Of a DNA stretch of 17,017 nt, positions 1-6,614 are shown one piece after another. The notes under the pieces are model-generated. The model was not told the DNA's origin, did no database searches, and saw only the letters and a program-made list of their open reading frames with translations. The stretch comes from DASRHY01 sp046765875 (GTDB taxonomy: Bacteria > Actinomycetota > Actinomycetes > Propionibacteriales > Kribbellaceae). The position numbers were made by a program, and so were the translations under genes. The DNA is taken from positions 1 to 17,017 of the forward strand of contig JBKPSJ010000207.1 of NCBI GenBank assembly GCA_046765875.1. The letters are read 5' to 3'. Each line of letters starts with the position of its first letter. Position 1 is the first letter of the stretch.

Positions 1-33
1 GGGGGGATGGGCCCAGGAAGTTCAACGCCTGTG

Positions 34-627
34 TCAGGCCTTGGTCGGCCACTCGTCGGCGTCGTAGCTGCGGCGGAAACCACGCACCCACGTGGAGACA
101 GCTGACTGACTCACCCCGTACTTCACTGCCAGCTCGGTCTGCGTCACGCCTCCTGCTCTGTACTCGGCCAAGACATGAGCGATCTGGGCGTCAGTCAGAA
201 CGGCGCTGACGTTCTTCTCTCCACCGAGGTCCTGGAGACGATGGCACCGCCTGCACTGCGGGAGGTAGTGCTCCAGCTTGGTCGAGAACCGCAGCGAACC
301 CTGACAAAGCTCGTCAGGGTCCTTCCCGTCGTACGACCACTCCCGAGCTTGCCGCCCGCATGCACAGACGTAGTCGGACGCCGGACCACGTGCCACGACC
401 AACCGAGTGTGGAGCCCTCGGTACTTGATGACGTCTCGATGCCTCCCACGCTGGGCGGCATGACGGCACGGCGCCGAGCAGAACCGCTGCTGCTTGGTCA
501 TCAGCGCCTCGACGCCACACTGGGCGCACACCTTGGGCTGATAGGCGTTGGTGCGGCCCAACTTGTACCAGGACCCTCCACGGCGCTCCCACACAGCAGG
601 ATCGGGGGTCAGCACTTGGTCATCCAT
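34..627 (-). CDS. Zinc-ribbon / HNH-like protein with C-terminal helix-turn-helix
   Basis: A 197-residue protein with three visible parts. The N-terminus has a Cys cluster (C34, C37, C50, C54). The middle has a second one (C88, C90, C125, C128, with H120 and H129) in the layout WSYDGKDPDE...HYLPQCRRCH, which resembles phage HNH-type proteins. Residues 144-183 (LTDAQIAHVLAEY...VSQSAVSTWV) read as a resolvase-type helix-turn-helix. DNA binding is likely. Nuclease activity is doubtful because the His often found after WSYD in related phage proteins is Gly here. It is the last gene of the P1 unit. Its ATG lies inside the end of the upstream gene (19-base overlap) without a clear ribosome-binding site. 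Its tail RSYDADEWPTKA nearly matches the tail of the upstream protein. Confidence 0.8.
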   Translation of the reverse strand: MDDQVLTPDPAVWERRGGSWYKLGRTNAYQPKVCAQCGVEALMTKQQRFCSAPCRHAAQRGRHRDVIKYRGLHTRLVVARGPASDYVCACGRQAREWSYDGKDPDELCQGSLRFSTKLEHYLPQCRRCHRLQDLGGEKNVSAVLTDAQIAHVLAEYRAGGVTQTELAVKYGVSQSAVSTWVRGFRRSYDADEWPTKA

Positions 628-965
628 TCATCAGCGCTGTACGACCTGAAACAGCTCGCGTAGTAGACGACCTCGGACACGTCCTCGCAGTACACGTCGG
701 TGCGCTCGCCATGGAGGAACCATTCGCCGGAGCGCTTGAAGACGCGCCGCACGGTGTAGGTGTCGTCAGCCTCCAGGGTCACGAGGACCTCGTAGCCAGC
801 GCCACAGGGGAAGCGGATCGTGCTCGCGCCGATCTCGCCCCACACGCCGCCGGAGACGGCCAGGAGGTTGCTCCAGCCGATCTGGTCCAGCAGCTCGGAG
901 GGGATGATGTCCCGGCCGGTGTTGGCCGGGAGCACGAAGCGGGGGGTGGTCTTGGACTTGGTCAT
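609..965 (-). CDS. Small uncharacterised protein sharing a C-terminal tail with its neighbour
   Basis: 118 residues, beginning MTKSKTTPRF. The ATG at 965 is supported by a strong GGAGG ribosome-binding site about 8 bases upstream; longer open versions of the frame have no such support. The middle looks beta-rich (YEVLVTLEADDTYTVRRVF). There are three Cys in the C-terminal third. I do not recognise a family. The last residues, RSYSADEWMTKC, match the end of the next protein (RSYDADEWPTKA) at nine of twelve positions although the codons differ, which suggests selection on the peptide. It sits in the P1 unit two bases after the winged-helix gene. Confidence 0.75.
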   Translation of the reverse strand: MTKSKTTPRFVLPANTGRDIIPSELLDQIGWSNLLAVSGGVWGEIGASTIRFPCGAGYEVLVTLEADDTYTVRRVFKRSGEWFLHGERTDVYCEDVSEVVYYASCFRSYSADEWMTKC

Positions 966-967
966 TG

Positions 968-1213
968 TCAGTTCACCTCCCTCCTCAGCGCCTCGCCGGG
1001 GCGGCGCAGGCGGTACTTCGTCCAGGCGCCGTTGCCGACGGGGACGACGTAGTGGTTGGCGGCCATCCACCGCAGCGCCTGGTGCGCCTGGTTGGTGGTC
1101 ACCTTGGCCTTGCGGGCCAGGGCGCTCGGGCTCTGCGGCACGTCGGTCAGGACCGTGGGCTCGCTCAGAGCATCAGCGATGTCGTAGATCTCGTCGCTGA
1201 CGGGCTCGGTCAT
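968..1213 (-). CDS. Small winged-helix DNA-binding protein
   Basis: 81 residues. Residues about 28-75 (SALARKAKVTTNQAHQALRW followed by MAANHYVVPVGNGAWTKYRL) have the pattern of a winged helix: two helices, a recognition helix and a beta wing. This is typical of small phage transcription regulators, but no specific family is clear. The ATG overlaps the stop of the upstream gene by one base (TGATG) with GGGAAGGG just upstream, so translation is probably coupled. Because it lies in the second position of the P1 unit, it is one of two candidates in the window for the protein that binds the repeated promoter dyads; that link is inference. Confidence 0.75.
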   Translation of the reverse strand: MTEPVSDEIYDIADALSEPTVLTDVPQSPSALARKAKVTTNQAHQALRWMAANHYVVPVGNGAWTKYRLRRPGEALRREVN

Positions 1214-2016
1214 CACTCGCCCTTCCCGTCGCTGATGACCTGGCTCGCCGCGTAGGCGGCGTAGTCGAACGGGAGCCCGTGCTTGTCGGCGCAGGTCGGG
1301 CCGTAGCCCTTGTCCCGGCTGTACTTGCGAGTCAGCTCGGTGTGGCAGAAGCCGCACGAGCCGACGGCCTGACCGAACAGGATCGCCGACTCGTCGGCGC
1401 CCGCAGCCTGGACGGCGGCGGCGACCTTACGGATCCACTCGATCCCGACGTTGGCCATCTCGCCGGACCCGCCGACGATGTGGCGGACGTAGCGCTGACC
1501 CTTCTTCGAGGGATCGTGGAAGCCCTTGTTCGTGGCGAACCGGACGAAGGTGAGGTCGTTGTCGCCGACACCGGCATCAACGGCGTACCAGCCGTCGGGG
1601 ATCCCGTCGAGGATCTCGGTGACCAGCTCGCCGAAGCTCTGCTTCGTGCCGTTCGAGGCACCGAGCGGCTCGGCGCACTCACCGGGGAGGTGGAGGGTCT
1701 CCCAGCCGCGGTCGCCGCGGCGGTAGGTCCCGGCGCCCTCGGCGACGTTGCCCCCGCACAGGACGCAGCGGCCGCCGTAGCGGTTCTTCGGCAGGTTGCC
1801 CCGGTTGTCACCGGCGGCAGGGGCGACGGCCACGGGCGGATCCTTGGGCAGCTTGAGGAGCTGGTCGATCGTGGCCGAGGCACCGTCCATCGTGATCCGC
1901 TGGTCGCGCAGCGCCTGGACGGCGGCGTCGACATCGGTGATGTTCAGGGTGCGGGCCCGCTCGCGGATCAGCGAGCCGATGAACCCGATCTGGTTCGAGG
2001 TGGCTGTGGTGCTCAT
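1213..2016 (-). CDS. DUF6011-like zinc-ribbon protein, leaderless first gene of unit P1
   Basis: 267 residues. Residues 8-57 (NQIGFIGSLIRERA...ASATIDQLLKL) form a helical motif that recurs at the N-terminus of actinobacterial and phage zinc-ribbon proteins. A first Cys cluster lies at C84, C87 and C114. The C-terminus has CGFCHTELTRKYSRDKGYGP and then C242, which fits the DUF6011 zinc-ribbon pattern. Role unknown; nucleic-acid or protein binding is likely. The start at 2016 is chosen because the -10-like TACACT ends 8 bases before it and there is no ribosome-binding site; the open frame continues upstream through the promoter but has no supported start. First of four genes in its unit. Confidence 0.85.
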   Translation of the reverse strand: MSTTATSNQIGFIGSLIRERARTLNITDVDAAVQALRDQRITMDGASATIDQLLKLPKDPPVAVAPAAGDNRGNLPKNRYGGRCVLCGGNVAEGAGTYRRGDRGWETLHLPGECAEPLGASNGTKQSFGELVTEILDGIPDGWYAVDAGVGDNDLTFVRFATNKGFHDPSKKGQRYVRHIVGGSGEMANVGIEWIRKVAAAVQAAGADESAILFGQAVGSCGFCHTELTRKYSRDKGYGPTCADKHGLPFDYAAYAASQVISDGKGE

Positions 2017-2062
2017 GGGGGAGGAGTGTAGCGCACACTGTCGATGAACAACAACGTCGGTG
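2017..2062 (-). promoter_or_regulatory. Promoter/operator module P1
   Basis: Reading the minus strand: -35 TTGTTG (2049-2054), 18-bp spacer, -10 TACACT (2025-2030), then 8 bases to ATGAGC. Two dyads of the CANCGWCGNTG type lie at 2052-2062 (CACCGACGTTG) and 2036-2046 (CATCGACAGTG, one mismatch), 16 bases apart centre to centre. The first overlaps the -35 and the second fills the spacer, so a bound protein would block or reshape polymerase binding. Same layout as four other modules in the window. Confidence 0.8.
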
Positions 2063-2137
2063 TGCGGACTCGTACAGGATTGCGATGCGCCGACATCGGG
2101 TACCTTCGTTGAGCCACCTACAGAAGGGGAACTGCCC

Positions 2138-2785
2138 ATGCAGAACCAGACCACCAGCTATGACGCCTGGATCGGCCGCGACGCCGTCGACAGCTCCGGC
2201 ACCAAGGTCGGCTCGATCAAGGACATCTACTACGACGATGAGACCGGTCGCCCGGAGTGGGTCGCCGTCAAGCCGGGCATGTTCAAGGGCATGGCCTTCG
2301 TGCCGATCCACGGTGCGACCACCGACGATGACGGCAACCTCCGCCTGGGCTACGCCAAGGACTTCATCGAAGCCGCGCCGGACCTCGACCCGTCCGACGA
2401 CCACCTCACGCCAGCGGACGAGCAGACGCTGTGGACGTACTACGGCTACGACTACACCCAGCGCGGCCAGACCAGCTACGGCAAGGACTACGGCAAGCTG
2501 CGCCCCGACGTCAACTACCAGTCGTCCCGCTACGACCGCACGAGCGGCCGGTGGGCGGCTCCAGGTGAGACGGTGACCACCACCGAGGACCGCGGCGAGG
2601 TCGTGTCCGAGGCGACCGCCGTCAGCGAGCAGGTCCAGAAGACCCAGACGCCGGAGACGGTCCGCCTGCGCAAGTACCAGCACACCGAGATGGTCCCGGT
2701 GACCAAGGAGGAGATCCGCGTCGAGAAGGACGTGGACACCACCGGCACCACGACCACCACCAGTCGGTCGGAGCGCATCAAGTGA
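2138..2785 (+). CDS. PRC-barrel protein with DUF2382-like tail
   Basis: 215 residues. Residues 7-80 match a PRC-barrel domain (WIGRDAVDSSGTKVGSIKDI, then DETGRPEWVAVK and FVPIHGA). Residues 174-197 (TVRLRKYQHTEMVPVTKEEI) match the repeat core of DUF2382, usually paired with PRC-barrels in bacterial stress proteins; here only one short copy is present, so the tail is truncated compared with host proteins. The C-terminus is Thr-rich. Start chosen for AGAAGGGGA about 7 bases upstream. It runs opposite to the flanking phage genes and is followed by a secreted protein gene with a 4-base overlap. I infer cargo affecting host stress or envelope; the partner or ligand is unknown. A -35/-10 such as GATTGC-17-TACCTT (2078-2106) is possible but weak. 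Confidence 0.88.
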   Translation: MQNQTTSYDAWIGRDAVDSSGTKVGSIKDIYYDDETGRPEWVAVKPGMFKGMAFVPIHGATTDDDGNLRLGYAKDFIEAAPDLDPSDDHLTPADEQTLWTYYGYDYTQRGQTSYGKDYGKLRPDVNYQSSRYDRTSGRWAAPGETVTTTEDRGEVVSEATAVSEQVQKTQTPETVRLRKYQHTEMVPVTKEEIRVEKDVDTTGTTTTTSRSERIK

Positions 2786-3198
2786 GGCGCACCATCGCCG
2801 CCCTCGCCCTGACCGGAGCAACGGTGCTCGTACCGGCGGCGATGGCGCACGCACAGGAAGGCGACGCCCAGTCATCGACGGCGACCACCATCGATGTCGG
2901 CACCACCCAGGTCACCAGAACCAGCCAGGTCACCAAGAACACGCGTGACGTGAGCGAGGTGGACACCGACACCAACGGTGACGACGACAGCGACAAGACG
3001 GGCCTGTGGGGACTGCTCGGCCTGCTCGGCCTGGCCGGGCTCGCTGGCCTCAAGGGCCTGAAGCGTCGCGACGACGGCTACCCCACGGGACCACGAGTGA
3101 CGAACCCGGCGCCCAAGACGGCTCGGGGAGCCACCAGTTCGACGGGAACCACTGACGTCACCTACGACGAGGGCGGCTCCAGCAGCTCCAGTCGGTGA
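2782..3198 (+). CDS. Secreted WGxxGxxG-type envelope protein
   Basis: 138 residues. Starts at GTG overlapping the TGA of the PRC-barrel gene (GTGA), so the two are probably translated together. Residues 1-24 are a signal peptide (MRRTIAALALTGATVLVPAA, then MAHA before Q25). A Thr/Asp-rich stretch follows (26-73), then WGLLGLLGLAGLAGLKGL from W76, followed by KRRDD. This matches the WGxxGxxG C-terminal sorting or anchor motif of bacterial surface proteins. Unusually, a further 40 or so residues rich in Ser, Thr and Gly follow the basic cluster, whereas the motif normally sits at the extreme end. Probably anchored in the host envelope. A strong hairpin terminator lies ten bases after the stop. 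Confidence 0.8.
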   Translation: MRRTIAALALTGATVLVPAAMAHAQEGDAQSSTATTIDVGTTQVTRTSQVTKNTRDVSEVDTDTNGDDDSDKTGLWGLLGLLGLAGLAGLKGLKRRDDGYPTGPRVTNPAPKTARGATSSTGTTDVTYDEGGSSSSSR

Positions 3199-3207
3199 CC
3201 TGGCAGT

Positions 3208-3247
3208 CTCCTGCGGCCCTCCACGCATCCAGGAGCGGCCGCAGGAG
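3208..3247. terminator. Hairpin terminator between converging units
   Basis: Arm CTCCTGCGGCC (3208-3218) pairs perfectly with GGCCGCAGGAG (3237-3247), and CTCC (3219-3222) pairs with GGAG (3232-3235) inside. It lies between the plus-strand PRC-barrel/WGxxGxxG pair and the converging minus-strand unit P2, so it can serve both strands. There is no long T-run, which is common for terminators in high-GC bacteria. Confidence 0.75.
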
Positions 3248-3302
3248 GCTCTCAGAGCCTCTCTACGGCCTCCGGGCCGGAACGACCGCACACAGTCCTT
3301 GA

Positions 3303-3336
3303 AGGGCCTCCTGGGGCCTCTGAGGGGCCTCTCAGG
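3303..3336. repeat. Short GGGGCCTCTNA tandem repeat
   Basis: Three imperfect copies of an 11-base unit (GGGCCTCCTGG, GGCCTCTGAGG, GGCCTCTCAGG) run into the stop codon of the gene at 3332. More scattered GGCCTC and AGGCTCT/AGAGCCT pairs lie at 3245-3285. Probably part of the 3' structure of the two converging transcripts or simple slippage; no function is evident. Confidence 0.5.
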
Positions 3337-3637
3337 CGACTGTGGCCGCCTGGCGGCGATCGAAGATGGCGAACACCTGGGGGCGGCGCAGGTCGGCGCG
3401 TGTGGTCGCCACGATCTTCTCGGTCGACACGCAGCCGGGGAGGGCGGCGAGCTTCTCCTCCAGCTCGGCGAGCAGCTCGGAGTTCATGTCGGCGTGGTAT
3501 GCCCGGATGCCGATGTGGGTGGCGGCGTACTCCGGGCGCGGCTTGCCGTCCTCGTCGATGTAGGCGTACTGGGCGTAGGAGCTGCAGCGGCTCTGCACGC
3601 GGTCCCGGAGCTGGGGCCCGGTGATCATGACGATCAT
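3332..3637 (-). CDS. Small uncharacterised protein, end of unit P2
   Basis: 101 residues, beginning MIVMITGPQLRDRV. It has two Cys (one near each end), a helical centre (SELLAELEEKLAAL) and no recognisable domain. The start at 3637 overlaps the upstream stop by one base (TGATG), with AGGAG visible in the end of the upstream gene. It is the last of nine genes read from P2, and its stop lies inside the short GGCCTC repeats. A longer open version of the frame has no better start. Function unknown. Confidence 0.7.
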   Translation of the reverse strand: MIVMITGPQLRDRVQSRCSSYAQYAYIDEDGKPRPEYAATHIGIRAYHADMNSELLAELEEKLAALPGCVSTEKIVATTRADLRRPQVFAIFDRRQAATVA

Positions 3638-3867
3638 CACTGGCGCTCCTGCCGGACCAGGAGCACATTGTTCTCCATGTCGTTGCGGTCGACAAGCGAA
3701 CGCAACGCCTCGGCGAGGTGCTTGTCGCACGCCGCCCAGCTGTCGATGCCGTAGGTGCCAAGGACGACCTCGGGGAGGTGCCCCTCCTTGATAGTGACCT
3801 CACGGGTCGCCACGATCCGTCCGAGCCACGTCGCTGGCTTCCTGCAGTGGCACTGGCTGGCGCTCAT
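3637..3867 (-). CDS. Small Cys-rich (zinc-binding-like) protein
   Basis: 76 residues, beginning MSASQCHCRKPATW. The pattern CHCRKPAT...AACDKHL gives two N-terminal Cys (C6, C8) and a later Cys plus His, like small treble-clef zinc proteins in actinobacteriophages. The protein at 7490-7804 has a similar CGKPA...ECAEH arrangement, so the two may be distant paralogues. The ATG overlaps the upstream stop by four bases. Likely nucleic-acid or protein binding; no specific role is visible. Confidence 0.7.
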   Translation of the reverse strand: MSASQCHCRKPATWLGRIVATREVTIKEGHLPEVVLGTYGIDSWAACDKHLAEALRSLVDRNDMENNVLLVRQERQ

Positions 3868-4151
3868 GACGACACAGCCTTGCGTCGGCGTGGCCGCTTG
3901 GCAGCAGCGCCGCGCTCGTTCTCCATGGCGCTGCGCTGCATGCGCAACTGGGCCTGGGCCCGGGCGAGCGTGGGGTAGGCGACCTTGGCGTAGCCGATGC
4001 CGACGCCGGGCGCCTCGGGCTCGCCGGTAGTCCAGTGGAGCCACCAGTAGGCGTCGTCGTCGAGCACCTCGACCGAGCCGGTGTACTGGCGGCAGCACGG
4101 GCAGTGGGCATCAACGAGCTTGGTCACCTTGGGACCGTAGGTCAGCGTCAT
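3864..4151 (-). CDS. Small CPCC-motif protein with basic tail
   Basis: 95 residues. HCPCC at residues 16-20 could bind a metal but lacks a clear second Cys pair. A Trp/Tyr-rich segment follows (AYWWLHW), then a helical part rich in Arg/Gln, and a strongly basic end (KRPRRRK). The basic tail suggests contact with nucleic acid, which is inference. Overlaps both neighbours by four bases (ATGA), with GGAGG before the ATG. No family recognised. Confidence 0.72.
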   Translation of the reverse strand: MTLTYGPKVTKLVDAHCPCCRQYTGSVEVLDDDAYWWLHWTTGEPEAPGVGIGYAKVAYPTLARAQAQLRMQRSAMENERGAAAKRPRRRKAVSS

Positions 4152-4417
4152 GCCGATGCCTCCACGTTGACGTCGAGGTTGGTCAGCTCGCCAATCAGCT
4201 CCTCGGCCAGGTCGTCACGGCTGACGAACTTGCCCTCGACCCGCTGGCAGTCGATCACGGCCTCGTAGGTGCCATCACCGTTGAGGTGGACGTCGATGTC
4301 GGCAACCTCGTACTCGCTCGTGCCGTCGGCCCCGAGCCCGGAGAGGCTGGCTGCTCCGAGCGCCTCGGAGATGGCGGCCTCGATGTCGGGGACGATGTTC
4401 AGCTTGACGATGGTCAC
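4148..4417 (-). CDS. Small acidic uncharacterised protein
   Basis: 89 residues, acidic, with one Cys. The middle (YEVADIDVHLNGDGTYEAVI) looks like paired beta strands and both ends look helical. No known domain or motif. Four-base overlaps with both neighbours place it firmly in the P2 unit. Function unknown. Confidence 0.7.
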   Translation of the reverse strand: MTIVKLNIVPDIEAAISEALGAASLSGLGADGTSEYEVADIDVHLNGDGTYEAVIDCQRVEGKFVSRDDLAEELIGELTNLDVNVEASA

Positions 4418-4605
4418 GGCGTCACCCCGTCCCAGTCTTCGAGCACACCGATGGCGTACTCCAGCCCGGCGCGGTACCCGGACGCGAACGCCTTCTGCGG
4501 CGACCGGATGGTGGTGCGCTGGTTGGCCATGCTGCTCTGCGCCTCGCGGAGGTACTCGATGAGCCCCTCCTTGTCGGCGGTGATGTTGCGGGTGATCTCA
4601 CCCAT
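4414..4605 (-). CDS. Small helical uncharacterised protein
   Basis: 63 residues. Mostly helical: KEGLIEYLREAQSSMANQ, then ASGYRAGLEYAIGVLEDW. The second half, with F.SGYRAGLEYAIGVLED, resembles a helical segment common in short phage and plasmid proteins of unknown role. The start at 4605 has GAGGAG about 10 bases upstream and overlaps the upstream stop by eight bases. Function unknown. Confidence 0.7.
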   Translation of the reverse strand: MGEITRNITADKEGLIEYLREAQSSMANQRTTIRSPQKAFASGYRAGLEYAIGVLEDWDGVTP

Positions 4606-4945
4606 GGTCGTTGTTCTCCTCGCTGTTGATGTTGTTGATGATCTCCCGCACGGCCTCGACCCGCTGGGTGCGGGTCAGCGTGTTGACGAAGGCCTCGACG
4701 GCCCACGCCAGGGTGGTGGTGACGGCGGACTCCAGAGGATCGGCCGGGAAGGTCGGGTCGACCTCGGTGAGAGGCTGGGTCCACTGCAGGTCGGCGTCGG
4801 AGTCCAGCAGGATCTCCAGGACGTCGTCCCAGTCGGCGCCCCGGTAGTGCGGGTTGACCGACGTGAACTGGGCGAGGGCGGCCTTGGACTGCTCGGGCAT
4901 GTTGTCCCGCACCCAGTCGATGGCCTGGTCGGTGGCTGTGTTCAT
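4598..4945 (-). CDS. Uncharacterised acidic helical protein
   Basis: 115 residues, acidic, without Cys. Mainly helical by eye, with an AWAVEAFVNTLTRTQRVEAV segment and an Asn/Glu-rich end (NNINSEENNDHG). No domain recognised. AGGAG lies six bases before the ATG, and the start overlaps the upstream stop by four bases. Member of the P2 unit. Confidence 0.7.
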   Translation of the reverse strand: MNTATDQAIDWVRDNMPEQSKAALAQFTSVNPHYRGADWDDVLEILLDSDADLQWTQPLTEVDPTFPADPLESAVTTTLAWAVEAFVNTLTRTQRVEAVREIINNINSEENNDHG

Positions 4946-5262
4946 GGTTGCTCCTGCTCAAACTCGGGGGCCTCGTTCATGGCCAGTGCGTTCTCGACGA
5001 AGAAGCCGAGGTGGTAGTTCTCGACGATCGCCGATGCGGGCGCCGTCGAGCGGCCGAGGTAGCTGATCCGCTCGGGCAGCTCGATCTCGAAGTCGTCCTC
5101 GCCGTCGCACACGGCCTCGATGGCGTCCAGGCAGACCTGGACCATCGACGCCGGAGCGGGCGGGTAGTGGTTGGCGGTGAGGTGCCAGTGGAGGGCCGGT
5201 CGGAGTCCGACCTGGCCCTCACCGACGGCCTCGGCCATGGCGGCGGCGTGAAGGTTGCCCAT
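4942..5262 (-). CDS. Conserved actinobacteriophage-type protein of unknown function
   Basis: 106 residues. The core, ANHYPPAPASMVQVCLDAIE followed by ELPERISYLGRSTAPASAIV and ENYHLGFFVE, resembles a family recurring in actinobacteriophage early regions, judged from memory rather than a search. No catalytic motif is obvious. The start at 5262 overlaps the previous stop by one base (TGATG) without a strong ribosome-binding site, so it probably depends on translation of the upstream gene. Function unknown. Confidence 0.75.
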   Translation of the reverse strand: MGNLHAAAMAEAVGEGQVGLRPALHWHLTANHYPPAPASMVQVCLDAIEAVCDGEDDFEIELPERISYLGRSTAPASAIVENYHLGFFVENALAMNEAPEFEQEQP

Positions 5263-5426
5263 CAGCGGAACCCGCCGTCCTGGTCGTAGAACGTCGACCT
5301 GGCGGGCGCTTGCTGCGCCTGCAGACCGGCGATGACGGCGTGGCTGTCGCTGTAATCGTCGTGCTCGCCGTACTCCATCTCCCAGGCGATGGCCTGGGAG
5401 ATCTCGTAGTGCTCGTCGAAGTTCAT
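5262..5426 (-). CDS. Small acidic protein
   Basis: 54 residues, beginning MNFDEHYEISQAIAW. Strongly acidic in the first half (EMEYGEHDDYSDSH), ending FYDQDGGFR. The start at 5426 is two bases after the upstream stop, with AAGGGA about eight bases before it; longer in-frame extensions run into the upstream gene without a better start. No domain recognised. Function unknown. Confidence 0.65.
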   Translation of the reverse strand: MNFDEHYEISQAIAWEMEYGEHDDYSDSHAVIAGLQAQQAPARSTFYDQDGGFR

Positions 5427-5428
5427 GA

Positions 5429-6142
5429 TCAGGATCCCTTCCCGGCGGCAGCGGCCGCCTTCTTGGCGGCGCGGGCGGCCCGCTTGGTCTTGAAGTCGGC
5501 CCAGGCGGCGACGAAGGCGTCGTAGCCGCTGTCGAACAGGACCTGGGCGACGGAGACCGGCACCCGGTCCTGCTCCTGCCACTCGACCGGAGCCGAGGGG
5601 AAGCAGACGCTGCACAGGAACGGGCCGACGGCCTCGACGAGGTGGCTGGCCTCGAAGCCGCTCATCGCGGCGACGAGGGCGAACGTGGTGGCGGAGCGGC
5701 CCTTGTTGCACGTCGGGCAGTTCATCCCGCTGTGAACGAGACCGGCGCTGGACGTGACCAGGAAGTAGCGCTGCCAGCCGGTGTAGCCCTGCTCGTGCTC
5801 GACGATGCTGCGCCTGATGGCCCGCACGGCCTCGACGGCCTCGCGGTAGCTGTTCTCGACCTCGTCGAGCTTGCCGACGACGTAGGCGACCATGTGCTCG
5901 GCGTCGTCACCGTCCTTGCGCTCGGTCCAGAAGACGCGAGCCTCGTCGCGGCGGACCTGCATGTCGGCGGCGACCTCGGCGATCGTGCGGGTGTCCTTGC
6001 GCCCGTAGCTCTGGCGGGTCACGCGGTCCAGGGACTCGCTGCGGTAGTGGCTGTCCTTCCAGCCGAGCGTCTGCTCGGCCTTGGCCAGGTCCCGGTACAG
6101 CTCCAGGAGGCGGGTGTCGTGTTCAACTGGGTTCGTGCTCAT
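5429..6142 (-). CDS. Zinc-ribbon protein with helical N-terminus, leaderless first gene of unit P2
   Basis: 237 residues. Residues 10-118 are helical and charged. Residues 126-186 form a zinc ribbon: LVTSSAGLVHSGMNCPTC (H137, C142, C145), then LCSVCFPSAPVEW (C177, C180), a pattern seen in other actinobacterial and phage proteins of unknown role. The end is an Ala/Lys-rich helix, possibly contacting DNA or RNA. The ATG at 6142 lies seven bases after the -10 with no ribosome-binding site. An alternative GTG at 6202 overlaps the upstream TGA, has GGGGAG five bases before it, and would add 20 residues read from the promoter module. First of nine genes. Confidence 0.85.
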   Translation of the reverse strand: MSTNPVEHDTRLLELYRDLAKAEQTLGWKDSHYRSESLDRVTRQSYGRKDTRTIAEVAADMQVRRDEARVFWTERKDGDDAEHMVAYVVGKLDEVENSYREAVEAVRAIRRSIVEHEQGYTGWQRYFLVTSSAGLVHSGMNCPTCNKGRSATTFALVAAMSGFEASHLVEAVGPFLCSVCFPSAPVEWQEQDRVPVSVAQVLFDSGYDAFVAAWADFKTKRAARAAKKAAAAAGKGS

Positions 6143-6186
6143 GGGGGCCACGCTACCTACACCGTCGTTGAACGACAACGTCGATG
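6143..6186 (-). promoter_or_regulatory. Promoter/operator module P2
   Basis: Minus strand: -35 TTGTCG (6173-6178), 17-bp spacer, -10 TAGCGT (6150-6155), seven bases to ATGAGC. Dyads CATCGACGTTG (6176-6186) and CAACGACGGTG (6160-6170) lie 16 bases apart. The core is nearly identical to P3. It lies in the 56-base gap between two coupled gene runs, and no terminator precedes it, so read-through from P3 is likely. Confidence 0.85.
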
Positions 6187-6198
6187 AACGAGGATCTT

Positions 6199-6390
6199 TC
6201 ACGGCTTCTCCCCGAGCGCCCGGAGCGCCTTGTTGAGGTTGTTGCGGAACCGCCGCAGGCGCTCGGCGTCGAACCGGGCCTCGCCGGTGTCCTCGAAGCT
6301 GACGACGACCTGACCGGCGTTCTCCTCGAAGATGTTGACCCACACCAGCTGGCCGTTGTCATCCCCGCTGTAGTTCTCGTGCAGGATCAT
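6199..6390 (-). CDS. Small uncharacterised protein, end of unit P3
   Basis: 63 residues. The first half is beta-like (QLVWVNIFEENAGQVVVSFE) and the end helical and basic (ERLRRFRNNLNKALRAL). No known family. The start at 6390 overlaps the upstream stop by four bases. Its stop overlaps a possible GTG start of the following gene (GTGA), which matters for how the P2 first gene is translated. Confidence 0.68.
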   Translation of the reverse strand: MILHENYSGDDNGQLVWVNIFEENAGQVVVSFEDTGEARFDAERLRRFRNNLNKALRALGEKP

Positions 6391-6614
6391 CGCCCGGCCG
6401 CCTTCCGCTCGGCGCGCCAGACGGAGTCGGACAGAGCGCCCTCAACGTTGTTGTGGATGAACTGCTTGGCGGCCTCGACGTCGTCGAACCGGTGGAGGTT
6501 CTCCATGCGGGTGGTCTTGTTGAACTGCCAGACGACCCAGCCACCACCGGCGTAGCCCAGTGTGAACTGGCGCTCCCCGCAATCGATGGTGGCGAGATGA
6601 GTGTTGTCGTTCAT
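6387..6614 (-). CDS. Small uncharacterised protein
   Basis: 75 residues. Begins with beta-like segments (HLATIDCGERQFTLGYAGGG, then WVVWQF) followed by a helix (FDDVEAAKQFIHNNVEGAL) and a basic end. One Cys. No family recognised. GGAGG lies eight bases before the ATG, and the start overlaps the previous stop by four bases. Member of the P3 unit. Confidence 0.68.
   Translation of the reverse strand: MNDNTHLATIDCGERQFTLGYAGGGWVVWQFNKTTRMENLHRFDDVEAAKQFIHNNVEGALSDSVWRAERKAAGR

Noticed and set aside
34..627. Active HNH homing endonuclease
   Set aside because: The CxxC and WSYD...P.C..CH layout is similar, but a clear catalytic His after WSYD is missing, so only an HNH-like zinc protein with a helix-turn-helix is claimed.
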